Source: Enterobacteriaceae bacterium
GTDB lineage: Bacteria > Pseudomonadota > Gammaproteobacteria > Enterobacterales > Enterobacteriaceae
DNA: 64,000 nucleotides
Assembly (NCBI GenBank): GCA_031261005.1
Contig: JAISKF010000044.1
Location: 1 to 64,000, forward strand
Direction: 5' to 3'
Below the pieces are notes generated by a model. The model saw only the letters and a program-made list of their open reading frames with translations. It was not told where the DNA came from and ran no database searches. The translations under genes were made by a program, and so were the position numbers. Numbering within the stretch: position 1 is the first letter of the stretch; each line of letters opens with the position of its first letter. Of this stretch, positions 9,786-18,602 are shown piece by piece.

Positions 9786-12311
9786 TTATTTAATTACACC
9801 GCTGTTTTCACTGGCGCTTGGTTCACCCGCACTTAGACGGCGGCGGCTGATCAGACGCAAACCGCGCCACAGCATCAGCGCAACCAGAATGACGCTAAAT
9901 ACCGCGACAACTGCCAGCAGTACAGGGTGAACCGACAAGCGATACCACATTTTTTCCCACCACGGCAGCGAACCAACGTAGTAGATGTCGCCAACGCGCA
10001 AGCTGTTCACACCGGAATTACGCACAATGGAAACCGAACCCGCTATCGCGGCGCGTTTTCCGCTATCGCGCCATGCGACATCGAGTAATTTGTAGCCACT
10101 GTCACCGCTTGCCATCAACGCAACAACGCTGCGCTGATCGTTATACGGCGATTGGAATTCAGTAATTGCACCGATTGCACCATCAGACGTCACTTCGGCG
10201 TGAGCTTGCGGCGCGGCATCGGTGTTTGGCGAGTCAGCATCTTGCGTAACTAAATCAATAGTACGCAGCTCCAGATTGTTGCGTTCCGGCGTGTTTAACT
10301 GGCTTTTTGCCTGATCAATCAACACCTGAACTTTGTTATCGGCGTTAAATTCTTTCGGCATATTGCTCAACAGCAAAATATCTTTGTTCGCGTACTGCTG
10401 GTTATCGGTTTTATTGGTTAACTCAACGCCGAGCGCGGGATAACCGACATTCGAGCCAATCTGCCCCAACACATTAAACAGCATGGTCAATTGCTCTGCT
10501 GACGGGTTTTCCGGCATCACAATTAATGTTTCGGAGAGATCCGCCATGCGGCTGAACGGAAAGCCGGAAGAAGCAAACGTCTTCAGCGCAGGCATTGCCA
10601 GATAATGACGATAACCAGTGAAGTCGATGGTGGAACTATCATCAATCACCGCTTCATGTTTGATCGCTGTCATGGTGCGGCAAACATCTGTAGTACTGGC
10701 ACCGATATTAGACACAAAATCGAAATCAAAGGTCAGCGTGTTATTACCGCCTAACTGGAATGCCGGAATCAACACTTCATCATCGCTGCTGGTTAAGCCC
10801 TGAATCAAAGGAATATGCAGAACTTGCGATACTTTAGATTCATAAGGTTTCAGCGGGAATGCTTGTATAAAGCGACTATTCAAGCTGACGTTTAAGCGGG
10901 AATCATCGACATACGGCGGCGGCGTGTAGCTGTATTTCAGATCCAGCGTGATGCCTTTACTTCGCAGCATAAAGAGGTCTGGCGGCAGTTTCATATCCAG
11001 ATCAATCGGCGGTAAACGCCCGCCGGAGACGCTAAGTTGCTCAGGATAGGAAGCCAGCTCCGATAAACGCACCGGACGATCCGTTCGCACCCAATTTGGC
11101 GCATCGTAAGGCTGGCGCGGTTGCAGTTGTTTAACATTATCAATGGTGACGCTTTGCCCGCGAAATAACAGCTCGCCATCAGCAATGCCCTGCACGGCGG
11201 TCAGTAAATCTTTATCATCTCGACCTAACACTAGCAGCAGTTTGATATATGGATTATCAGGGTGCGAGATCATCTCCACCGTTGGCGCTTCAACTTGCGG
11301 ATAATTTTGCAGAAAATCAGGGCGTTGCTGATTAGTGGCAAAAACGATAGCGTTGCGATCCGGCAACTGGTTATACAGCACAGGGAAATTCTGCCCGCGC
11401 CATTGCGCTTGCACACCAAACCATGAGGCGAGGATCGCTGCCGCACGTTGCTGATCGTTATCCGGCGCAGCCGCGAAAATCATCGGTAGATTTAGCTGGC
11501 GTGAATCACGGCTATCGAAAAACGGTTCAGGGAAATCAGACAGATCATTTTGTATATCCAGCCCTTGAAAAGTCAGATCTACCGAACTGGTTTTACTAAT
11601 ATCAATCCAAATACTGCTGTGGGTTGGATCTTCGCACACATCTTTATAATGCCCCACCAGCTCAAGGCGCAACCGGTTGAAGTCAGTGATGAAATGCGCG
11701 TCCAGCGGCAAGTTAATATTGCCTTTCTTGCCAACTAAATCCTGCGTGACCGGCACAATGCCCATCAATTCATCATTCAGATAAACTTTAATATGAGAAA
11801 GCAGCGGCAGCAGCGCTGGCGAAACGGTGTAATCCAAATTTAACGTTGCTTTAGACACCACTTCATCACTGCGAACGGTAAATGTCATCTGCGCGCTGCT
11901 TTGCACTCCGCGCAGCTCCATTGTGCCTGCGGGCGCTAACGTTTTGAATGACAAACTGGCATCACGCACTGGCGGCGGAGCTTGATCCGCTGCTGGTTCA
12001 ACAACTTGCACCACATCAGCCGTTGCCGGATCAACGATCGTTGCGCCGACAGATTCCGCCGTTTCTGGCTGCGTAGTATTCAATACGGAGCCAGATGCAG
12101 AACCCGATGCCGCAGGCGCTGTGAGTGGATCACTCGGCGCAATCACCGCAGTAGTCGGCTGATTAGCGGTATGACTATTACGATTCACTTTGCTAACGCT
12201 ATCCACCGCTTGAGCTGACGCCGCGCCGACCAGCCCTAACATCATCACACCCAACCAATGGATATTCTTGTTACCGAAATAAGTCACTGTTGAATTTTGT
12301 TTTTTCATCAT
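9786..12311 (-). CDS. bcsB: BcsB, periplasmic c-di-GMP-dependent cellulose synthase subunit
   Basis: 841 residues, longer than E. coli BcsB (779) because of an Ala/Pro/Thr-rich stretch after the signal sequence (residues about 35-115). BcsB forms a periplasmic half-ring and guides the glucan with its carbohydrate-binding and ferredoxin-like domains. It anchors BcsA through the C-terminal transmembrane helix, visible here near 805-830 (LLAVVAVFSVILVALMLW). Two start methionines are adjacent; the first is two bases from the bcsA stop codon. It is directly followed by bcsZ. Confidence 0.96.
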   Translation of the reverse strand: MMKKQNSTVTYFGNKNIHWLGVMMLGLVGAASAQAVDSVSKVNRNSHTANQPTTAVIAPSDPLTAPAASGSASGSVLNTTQPETAESVGATIVDPATADVVQVVEPAADQAPPPVRDASLSFKTLAPAGTMELRGVQSSAQMTFTVRSDEVVSKATLNLDYTVSPALLPLLSHIKVYLNDELMGIVPVTQDLVGKKGNINLPLDAHFITDFNRLRLELVGHYKDVCEDPTHSSIWIDISKTSSVDLTFQGLDIQNDLSDFPEPFFDSRDSRQLNLPMIFAAAPDNDQQRAAAILASWFGVQAQWRGQNFPVLYNQLPDRNAIVFATNQQRPDFLQNYPQVEAPTVEMISHPDNPYIKLLLVLGRDDKDLLTAVQGIADGELLFRGQSVTIDNVKQLQPRQPYDAPNWVRTDRPVRLSELASYPEQLSVSGGRLPPIDLDMKLPPDLFMLRSKGITLDLKYSYTPPPYVDDSRLNVSLNSRFIQAFPLKPYESKVSQVLHIPLIQGLTSSDDEVLIPAFQLGGNNTLTFDFDFVSNIGASTTDVCRTMTAIKHEAVIDDSSTIDFTGYRHYLAMPALKTFASSGFPFSRMADLSETLIVMPENPSAEQLTMLFNVLGQIGSNVGYPALGVELTNKTDNQQYANKDILLLSNMPKEFNADNKVQVLIDQAKSQLNTPERNNLELRTIDLVTQDADSPNTDAAPQAHAEVTSDGAIGAITEFQSPYNDQRSVVALMASGDSGYKLLDVAWRDSGKRAAIAGSVSIVRNSGVNSLRVGDIYYVGSLPWWEKMWYRLSVHPVLLAVVAVFSVILVALMLWRGLRLISRRRLSAGEPSASENSGVIK

Positions 12312-12313
12312 TA

Positions 12314-14929
12314 TTACGCCGCTTCTTGTTTTGGCTGATTAACACGCTGGGGCAAGAACGAGGTTAACCAAACGATAACCGACGCTATCCGTCCCATAAT
12401 CGAATATAAAAATGGCGGAGAGAATGCCAGCATTCGCTGATAACCATGCAAGCCGAGCATCAACACTTCTCGCATACTGTTCAATGGCTTATCTACCGGC
12501 ACATGTTCTTGCCACAATGCCCAGGTATCAGCGCGGGCAAAGGTACACTGCATAAAATCAATATTTTGCTGTGTGGTAGTTAATTGCAGCTCAACGCCTA
12601 CTGTCTGCCCAAAGGAGCGCATCACTTCACACGGAAATGCGAACTCACGATCGCCGCGTTTGAGCATTAACATCAGTTTGTCGCCTTTATTGACTAAATT
12701 TTCTGTTTTCATTTCCATGCCGACACCGCTGTCAGAATAATCCCGTAAGGTGCAAGGAAATAAATGCCCATCAGCACGAGCGATAGCCGCTGGCATGGCA
12801 ATCTGTACGCGCGGCGAGTGGCGGATTTGTTTCGCTTCAATGGAAACCGCAATCGCACCGCCAAGCACAATTAAGTTATAGATGACCCACGCCGCACTGA
12901 CCAATATCGTCGGAATTTCGTTAACCGGACCAGAGTAGAGACGCCAGACTCCGGCAATCAACCCTGCGGCATTTAGCAGCACTAAGAAAAAGTAAGGTCG
13001 GGAAATAACCCAATCGAGATGCGTTTTCTCTACTAAACCGCCTTTTGCAGTAACATTGAATTTCCCTTTATGCGGTTCAAACAGAGCGACTGTTGTTGGT
13101 CGCGCGATATACCAAGCCAGCACGGTTTCGTAGATTTCACTCCAAAACGAATGGCGATATTTTCCCTGAATACGCGAGTTAGTCAGACTGGCGTGGATCA
13201 TATGCGGCAGCACGTATAGCGCGATCGCCAACGCTGGCGCGAAAATGATATAAGCGTGAAAAAGCAGAAACGCCAGCGGTGCGGTTAAAAAGATTAAGCG
13301 CGGTACGCCGGATAAAAAGTGCATCATGGCATTGACGTAACACAAGCGCTGCGGCAGTTTCAGCCCTTTGCCCAAGAGCGGATTATCCAGCCGGAAAATT
13401 TGGATCATGCCGCGCGCCCAGCGAATACGCTGGCTGATATGAGCAGATAAGGTTTCCGTTGCTAAACCGGCAGCCAATGGAATACGAAGATACGCCGATG
13501 TATATCCGGCGCGATGCAAACGCAGTGAAGTATGAGCATCTTCCGTGACTGTCTCAACGGCGATACCGCCGACTTCATCTAACGCTGAACGTTTAATCAC
13601 CGCACAAGAGCCGCAAAAGAATGCCGCGTCCCACATGTCATTACCGTCTTGCACTAAACCGTAGAACAGCGCGCCCTCATTCGGCGTATGACGGAACGAA
13701 TTCAGGTTACGTTCAAAAGGATCAGGGGAGAAAAAATGGTGCGGCGTTTGTATCATCGCCAGCTTTTTATCTTTATAGAACCAGCCCATCGTTAATTGCA
13801 GGAAAGAGCGTGTTGGTACGTGGTCGCAGTCAAAAATCGCCACATATTCGCTGCGGGCTTGTTTCAGGGCATTATTGATATTACCGGCTTTAGCATGATC
13901 ATGAATTTTACGGTTGATGTACTGCACACCGACTTCTTGGGCAAACGCTTTAAATTCAGGACGATCGCCGTCATCAAGAATATAAATCGTGCGTTTCTCT
14001 TCCGGCCAGTCGATACCCAATGCAGCATAAATGGTCGGTTTCACCACATTCAGGCTTTCGTTATACGTTGGCACCATAATATCAACGCTCGGCCAGATCG
14101 AAATGTCATCAGGCATTGGCGCTGGCTGGCGATGTAACGGCCAGACGGTTTGGAAGAAACCAAGCACCAGCACAATCCACGCATAAGTTTCTGCACTCAG
14201 CAGTAACAAGCCGCATACCAAACTGACCGGATCGTCCCAATTCAGCGTGGAGGTGTAACGCCACCAGATATAGCGGGAAGAGACGGTCAGCGATAACACA
14301 ATCATCATCAACGAAGAGAAACGGCCGGGAATACGGCGCATCACCATCGCGATCCCCCACAGCAGCAGCACGAAAATAAACTGAGCGAATAACTCAAACG
14401 GTTGGGAAATACAGATAATCGCCAGCAACGTAGCTAACAAGCTGAAAATAATAAATATGATGTGACGAACGACAGGATTAAGCTGTTTCAGTTTTTGCTC
14501 TGAATCCACTTCAAAATGTTGGAAATAAGCATATTCCGGTAATTTGTACAGCCAATCGCTGATTTGTTGGCGTTTTGTTTGCAGCCATTGGTAACTGCGG
14601 CGACTCCAACGGCGCAGTGACAGGAATGACGGCGAAAAAGTCTGGCGGATAACAAGCAGCCAGAGACTCTGCACGGCGTAACGCAGAATATCAGCAATAC
14701 GCAAGCCTGCGGCAACTTGCGGAAACAGTTGATTGTGCTGCGCTCTGATGTGCTGCCATGCCGGTGACTCAAGGCAAAACAACGTCCACATTAAGACATA
14801 GCCCGCACAATATAAAAATGCGGTGATCGGTGCTGCGCGCTGCTGGCGATAACCGTCATAACGCGCGGTCAGTCGCTTCAGCGCCGACGATGGAATCAGC
14901 GTATTAAAGGCGCAGCGGAAAATACGCAT
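12314..14929 (-). CDS. bcsA: BcsA, cellulose synthase catalytic subunit (GT2, UDP-forming)
   Basis: 871 residues (E. coli 872). Integral inner-membrane enzyme that polymerises UDP-glucose into beta-1,4-glucan and translocates it. All processive GT2 motifs are present: DDG (319-321), DCD (367-369), TED (462-464) and QRIRW (500-504). A PilZ domain follows the transmembrane region, with c-di-GMP motifs RHSPR (703-707) and DYSDSG. Activity should therefore depend on c-di-GMP. The start codon overlaps the bcsQ stop by one base (TAATG), so it is translationally coupled. Confidence 0.98.
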   Translation of the reverse strand: MRIFRCAFNTLIPSSALKRLTARYDGYRQQRAAPITAFLYCAGYVLMWTLFCLESPAWQHIRAQHNQLFPQVAAGLRIADILRYAVQSLWLLVIRQTFSPSFLSLRRWSRRSYQWLQTKRQQISDWLYKLPEYAYFQHFEVDSEQKLKQLNPVVRHIIFIIFSLLATLLAIICISQPFELFAQFIFVLLLWGIAMVMRRIPGRFSSLMMIVLSLTVSSRYIWWRYTSTLNWDDPVSLVCGLLLLSAETYAWIVLVLGFFQTVWPLHRQPAPMPDDISIWPSVDIMVPTYNESLNVVKPTIYAALGIDWPEEKRTIYILDDGDRPEFKAFAQEVGVQYINRKIHDHAKAGNINNALKQARSEYVAIFDCDHVPTRSFLQLTMGWFYKDKKLAMIQTPHHFFSPDPFERNLNSFRHTPNEGALFYGLVQDGNDMWDAAFFCGSCAVIKRSALDEVGGIAVETVTEDAHTSLRLHRAGYTSAYLRIPLAAGLATETLSAHISQRIRWARGMIQIFRLDNPLLGKGLKLPQRLCYVNAMMHFLSGVPRLIFLTAPLAFLLFHAYIIFAPALAIALYVLPHMIHASLTNSRIQGKYRHSFWSEIYETVLAWYIARPTTVALFEPHKGKFNVTAKGGLVEKTHLDWVISRPYFFLVLLNAAGLIAGVWRLYSGPVNEIPTILVSAAWVIYNLIVLGGAIAVSIEAKQIRHSPRVQIAMPAAIARADGHLFPCTLRDYSDSGVGMEMKTENLVNKGDKLMLMLKRGDREFAFPCEVMRSFGQTVGVELQLTTTQQNIDFMQCTFARADTWALWQEHVPVDKPLNSMREVLMLGLHGYQRMLAFSPPFLYSIMGRIASVIVWLTSFLPQRVNQPKQEAA

Positions 14930-15774
14930 TATTCGCTATCCTTATGATTAGGCTGATTAAGCGTCAAACACCAGTCTGCTAAGTCGATAAAATTATTGCT
15001 AATCAAACTATCTGGTCGGCATTCTCCTACCGGTTTTTTCAGCGCCAGCGATTCAGCCTGTGCTTCATCGGCATGTAAAATCACTGGAATGAATCCGGCT
15101 AAACACTGTTGCCACACATGGCTAACGTCTTGTTGCACCAAACTAATGGGAATAAAGCGATTAATGAGAAAATAACTGTTTGCCGGTAATATTCTTTGTT
15201 TTAATAATACCTGACAGCCAATATCTGGATTTAAGGTGAAAATATTAATATCCGCCAGAGATTCAGCTAATTCCACTAAAGATAAAAGCGTTGATGAACA
15301 ATCAATGATTATCCAGTCATATTTAACAGCAGAAAGAAAACTTAATTCATCAGGTAAGTGAGTTGGTTGTTTATTTTTTTGTTCTTGCAGCCAACTATCT
15401 AAAGAGATAAGTTTTTTTTCATCTAAAATGCCAAAAGGCAGATAATCTATCTTTTTAACGCCATGTGCGGTGTTAATATCATTAATAGCCGTATTTTCAG
15501 CAGGAATGTTATTAACCGAAATATTGTTAACAGAAATATGGTTAACAGAAATATAGTTAATCGGATTACCCAGTTTTTGTTGCTGAATAATATCTAATGC
15601 CCAACCGCTATTTTTTTCATAAGGCTGATTGAAATAAAGACGCAGCAAATTACTGGTACTGAAGTCCACTAACAGTACCGATTGCTCCCGTTGTGCCAGC
15701 GCCCAAGCTAATGAAGCGCAAACCGATGTTGCGCCGCTACCGCCGCGCAAGCCTTGAATAGCCAGAATCGTCAT
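14929..15774 (-). CDS. bcsQ: BcsQ, ParA/MinD-like ATPase of the cellulose secretion complex
   Basis: 281 residues (E. coli 250). MinD/ParA-type P-loop NTPase that, with BcsR, supports assembly and polar location of the cellulose machine. The deviant Walker A GLRGGSGATS lies at the N-terminus, followed by VLLVDFSTSNLLRLYF; the second aspartate motif is YDWIIIDCSS. The C-terminal QAESLALKKPVGE matches E. coli. The extra length is an insertion near residues 70-100 containing three tandem copies of a five-residue unit (ISVNH/ISVNN/ISVNN), encoded by 15-base repeats at 15511-15555. The ATG overlaps the bcsR stop (ATGA). Confidence 0.94.
   Translation of the reverse strand: MTILAIQGLRGGSGATSVCASLAWALAQREQSVLLVDFSTSNLLRLYFNQPYEKNSGWALDIIQQQKLGNPINYISVNHISVNNISVNNIPAENTAINDINTAHGVKKIDYLPFGILDEKKLISLDSWLQEQKNKQPTHLPDELSFLSAVKYDWIIIDCSSTLLSLVELAESLADINIFTLNPDIGCQVLLKQRILPANSYFLINRFIPISLVQQDVSHVWQQCLAGFIPVILHADEAQAESLALKKPVGECRPDSLISNNFIDLADWCLTLNQPNHKDSE
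15511..15555. repeat. 15-base tandem repeat, three copies, inside bcsQ
   Basis: On the plus strand the unit is GTTAACAGAAATAT plus one base; copies start at 15511 (ATTAACCGAAATATT), 15526 and 15541. It is in frame, so a change in copy number would add or remove five residues without a frameshift. Confidence 0.9.
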
Positions 15775-16007
15775 ACTTCTGCCTTTACTGAATTTAATTC
15801 TGCCAACAGAGGCCAGCGCGATAACGCTTCACTCAAAGCGTGCTGTCGGGAGAGGTCCCGATAATTAATCGCCGGTAAATGATATTCATCGACTACCGCA
15901 GCAATATCATTCTGATATTCATCAACCACTCTCGGTTTAAACATAATTTCTTTAACATTGCACCCTTGTTTAAGCTGCCAATGAGTGTCGGTAACTTCAT
16001 TGTTCAT
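15771..16007 (-). CDS. bcsR: BcsR, small cellulose biosynthesis regulator
   Basis: 78 residues; E. coli BcsR is about 62. BcsR binds BcsQ and is required for assembly of the cellulose secretion complex. Recognised by the core QNDIAAVVDEYHLPAINYRDLS and the C-terminal ALSRWPLLAEL, which match E. coli BcsR nearly position by position. The N-terminus is about 15 residues longer. It is first gene of the minus-strand bcs operon and overlaps bcsQ by four bases (ATGA). Confidence 0.88.
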   Translation of the reverse strand: MNNEVTDTHWQLKQGCNVKEIMFKPRVVDEYQNDIAAVVDEYHLPAINYRDLSRQHALSEALSRWPLLAELNSVKAEV

Positions 16008-16289
16008 TTTTATAACTCAATAAGTTAGGCTATAAACTAATTCTAGCTGATAAAGAAAAAGTTGCGATAAGACAACACAGTAAAAAAACACCTGCGTGCT
16101 AACACCATTTTTTATTAAACGTCTTGATTAGTCGCTTAGGTTAAGTCAAAAATAAATAAACATGTTTTCCAACAGAAATGAGATAAAATAATAACAGAGT
16201 CGTTAAGACAACTAAATGGAATTTCATCTCTCGCGTTCAACACGGAAAATAGTAATAACGCCAACAATGATGGATAAACAAAATCCAAT
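16008..16289. promoter_or_regulatory. Divergent control region between bcsR and bcsG
   Basis: 282 bases between the two divergent cellulose transcription units. In E. coli the plus-side unit begins with bcsE and bcsF; no reading frame resembling either is present here, and the region is AT-rich and non-coding. Promoters for both directions are expected, but no site was assigned with confidence. Confidence 0.5.
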
Positions 16290-17999
16290 ATGATGAACAC
16301 AGATAAAATAGCCGATAAAACCGCGTCCGCAGGGACTCATTCGACTGATATTCATGTTGTGCCAGAGAATAATGTATTGAGTAACTGGCAAGGTCTCAGC
16401 GGTTGGAATTACTATTTTTTAATTAAATTTGCCCTGCTTTGGGGCGGATATTTGAATTTTCACCCGCTGGCGAATTTGGTATTTGTCGCATTTATCCTCT
16501 TCCCTCTGCCAGCGGGCTGGCTCAGAAAAATCCGGCATTGGATTGCGATCCCCATTGGATTTTGCCTGTTCTATTACGATACCTGGTTACCTGGCATTGA
16601 GAGTATCATCAGCCTGCGAGATCAAGCCACTGCGTTAAGTTTTGATTATGTTAGTGAATTTATAAAACGCTTTATTAACTGGAGTTGGATTGGTGCTGCT
16701 TTTGCGTTGCTAGTCGGTTATCTGTTTGTTTCTCAGTGGGTTCGCATTACACCGTTTGTTGTACTGGCGTTAGTTTGGTTGAATGTCATTACTATTGATG
16801 GCCCTTCAATTTCGTTGCTGCCGAGTACGAATACTACCGATAATAATGCAGCAACAAATACAACGTCATCGTCAGCGAGTACAAATAGCTCAGGTTCAGG
16901 ACAACTGTCTGATCAAGCGCCGCCAACAACGGAAAATCTTACTGCGTATTACAATGGATTTTTGCAGCAACAAAAGCAGTTGATTACGCAATTTCCCGCT
17001 TCGTTACCTGCTGATTCTCAACCGTTTGATTTGCTTATTATTAATATCTGTTCACTGGCATGGTCAGATATGCAGGCGGTCGGTTTAGCGGATCACCCGT
17101 TGTGGAGTCGAATGAACATTATGTTTGATAATTTCAATTCGGCGACGTCTTACAGCGGTCCGGCGGCAATTCGTCTGTCGCGCGCAAGTTGCGGGCAAAC
17201 TTCCCATGAAGATTTATACAAAACGGTTGATCAGCGCTGTTATCTATTTGATAACTTACAACAATTAGGTTTTACCAATGAATTAGCGATGGATCATTCC
17301 GGTGCGTTTGGTGATTATCTAAAAGAATTGCGTGAATACGCCGGTATTCAAGCACCATTGCAGCCAAAAGGCGATGCTAAAGTTGAGATCACGGCATTTG
17401 ACGGTGAGCCGCTTTATCAAGATCTGCAAGTGCTGACGGAGTGGCTCAATAATCGTCAGAAAGAGAACACGCCGCGCAGTGCTACTTTCTATAACACCAT
17501 CGAACTGCATGACGGTAATCGCAGTGCGGCAACGAATCAGCCAGTGGAGTATAAAAAGCGCTTACAGCCATTGCTGGACGATCTGAATACATTCTTAGAC
17601 GAGCTGAGTAAATCCGGCAGGAAAGTGATGGTGGTGATCATTCCAGAGCATGGTGCGGCATTAATTGGCGATAAGATGCAGGTCTCCGGTTTACGCGATA
17701 TTCCAAGCCCAACTATTACGCATATTCCGGTTGGTGTGATGCTGATTGGTGCAAAAGCGCCAGCACAAGCCACTCTTCATATTCCTGAACCAAGCAGCTA
17801 TCTGGCGATGTCCGAACTCGTGACTCGCACGCTAGATGGTAAGATGTTTACCGAAGATACCGTTGACTGGCAAAAGCTCACCGCAAATTTACCGCAAACC
17901 CCTGCGATTTCGGAAACTTCCGGTACAGTTGTAATGCGCTATCAGGATAAAGTTTATATCCGGCTGAATAATGCGAATTGGGTGGCGTATCCTCAGTAA
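16290..17999 (+). CDS. bcsG: BcsG, cellulose phosphoethanolamine transferase
   Basis: 569 residues (E. coli 559). Inner-membrane enzyme that transfers phosphoethanolamine from phospholipid to cellulose. The N-terminal half carries about four transmembrane segments; a Ser/Thr/Asn-rich linker (about 180-210) leads to an alkaline-phosphatase-like periplasmic domain. The nucleophile motif SYSGPAAIRLSRASCGQ places the catalytic serine at residue 289 (S278 in E. coli); zinc ligands are retained in NICSLAWSD, in the IELHDGN segment and in IPEHGAALIGDKM. Its presence predicts pEtN-modified rather than plain cellulose. bcsE and bcsF, which precede bcsG in E. coli, are absent. The last 40 codons are partly duplicated downstream. 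Confidence 0.96.
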   Translation: MMNTDKIADKTASAGTHSTDIHVVPENNVLSNWQGLSGWNYYFLIKFALLWGGYLNFHPLANLVFVAFILFPLPAGWLRKIRHWIAIPIGFCLFYYDTWLPGIESIISLRDQATALSFDYVSEFIKRFINWSWIGAAFALLVGYLFVSQWVRITPFVVLALVWLNVITIDGPSISLLPSTNTTDNNAATNTTSSSASTNSSGSGQLSDQAPPTTENLTAYYNGFLQQQKQLITQFPASLPADSQPFDLLIINICSLAWSDMQAVGLADHPLWSRMNIMFDNFNSATSYSGPAAIRLSRASCGQTSHEDLYKTVDQRCYLFDNLQQLGFTNELAMDHSGAFGDYLKELREYAGIQAPLQPKGDAKVEITAFDGEPLYQDLQVLTEWLNNRQKENTPRSATFYNTIELHDGNRSAATNQPVEYKKRLQPLLDDLNTFLDELSKSGRKVMVVIIPEHGAALIGDKMQVSGLRDIPSPTITHIPVGVMLIGAKAPAQATLHIPEPSSYLAMSELVTRTLDGKMFTEDTVDWQKLTANLPQTPAISETSGTVVMRYQDKVYIRLNNANWVAYPQ

Positions 18000-18020
18000 A
18001 GTAATGCAGGACTAACACGT

Positions 18021-18170
18021 TACGAATGTAGGGGCGGCAATCTGCCGCCCGTGAACCCAAACCTACCGCGTTGTTAATTCGGGCGACAGATTGTCGTCCC
18101 TACAAAAATTGCATAATTATTTGATATTTATTGTAATAATATGGATTTTATCCAAATTTTAGGTGTAAAA
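18021..18170. repeat. Copy C of the dispersed hairpin element, inside a local duplication
   Basis: Core GTAGGGGCGGCAATCTGCCGCCCG ... CGGGCGACAGATTGTCGTCCCTAC, followed by the AT-rich flank TAATTATTTGATATTTATTGTAATAATATGG and the end TTATCCAAATTTTAGG. It lies just after the bcsG stop codon and is repeated 248 bases downstream. Confidence 0.9.
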
Positions 18171-18180
18171 AAACCTGCAT

Positions 18181-18247
18181 AAATTTACCTCAACCCCCTG
18201 CGAATATCCGGCTGAATAATGCGAATTGGGCGGCGTATCCTCAGTAA
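18181..18247 (+). pseudogene. bcsG: Duplicated, internally deleted 3' end of bcsG
   Basis: AAATTTACCTCAACCCCCTGCGA resembles bcsG bases 17883-17911. It jumps directly to ATATCCGGCTGAATAATGCG, which matches bcsG from 17956 to its stop; about 45 bases are missing between the two parts. The copy has one base change in the Val codon (GTGG to GCGG) and ends with the same stop codon. It has no start and cannot be a gene; it marks a local tandem duplication with a 248-base offset. Confidence 0.9.
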
Positions 18248-18268
18248 AGTAATGTGGGACTAACACGT

Positions 18269-18407
18269 TACGAATGTAGGGGCGGCAACCTGCCGCCCGT
18301 TGATTTCACTGAGGTTTGGCGGGCGACAGATTGTCGCCCCTACAAAAAATGGCATAATTATTTGATATTTATTGTAATAATATGGATTTCATCCAAATTT
18401 TAGGTGT
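18269..18407. repeat. Copy D of the dispersed hairpin element, second tandem copy
   Basis: GTAGGGGCGGCAACCTGCCGCCCG ... CGGGCGACAGATTGTCGCCCCTAC with the same flanks as copy C. It was duplicated together with the bcsG tail, and its end runs into the terminator of the rtT-like unit. Confidence 0.9.
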
Positions 18408-18433
18408 AAAAAAACCTGCTTTCGCAGGTTTTT
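18408..18433 (-). terminator. Terminator after the rtT-like repeat
   Basis: On the minus strand: AAACCTGC-GAAA-GCAGGTTTTTTT, a GC stem with a GAAA tetraloop and a T tract. It is nearly identical to the terminator at 18572-18595; the left arm occurs a third time at 18168-18179, at the end of the first duplicated unit. Confidence 0.85.
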
Positions 18434-18571
18434 GAATTTGGTCGGCGAGAGAGGATTCACTCGTATCTTCCTGATACTCGCCCTGCGGGTGTCACTGCGT
18501 GACATGCAAATCCGTTCCTGACGGATTTGTCGACCTCCTTCGGAGGTTCTCATCCTATAAACTTTAGATGT
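18434..18571 (-). ncRNA. rtT-like repeat downstream of tRNA-Pro, ending in a copy of the tRNA 3' end
   Basis: Read on the minus strand this segment follows the tRNA-Pro terminator. It holds a chain of short hairpins (ACCTCC/GGAGGT, AAATCCGT/ACGGATTT, GTCAC/GTGAC, CGAGTATC/GATACGAG) and ends with GAATCCTCTCTCGCCGACCA. That end is identical to the last 20 bases of the tRNA, CCA included (18439-18458). A second terminator follows. This is the architecture of the rtT repeat in the E. coli tyrT operon, where a repeat unit carries the terminal 19 bases of tRNA-Tyr. Assignment is by layout, not by a covariance search. Confidence 0.6.
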
Positions 18572-18595
18572 AAAAAAACCTGCTTTCGCAGGTTT
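18572..18595 (-). terminator. Terminator of tRNA-Pro
   Basis: Minus strand AAACCTGC-GAAA-GCAGGTTTTTTT, starting eight bases after the CCA end of the tRNA gene. Confidence 0.85.
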
Positions 18596-18602
18596 CTTAA
18601 AT

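Noticed and set aside
18439-18458. tRNA 3' copy as a phage attachment site
   Set aside because: No integrase, phage or island genes lie nearby, and the paired terminator and hairpin block fit an rtT-type repeat better.
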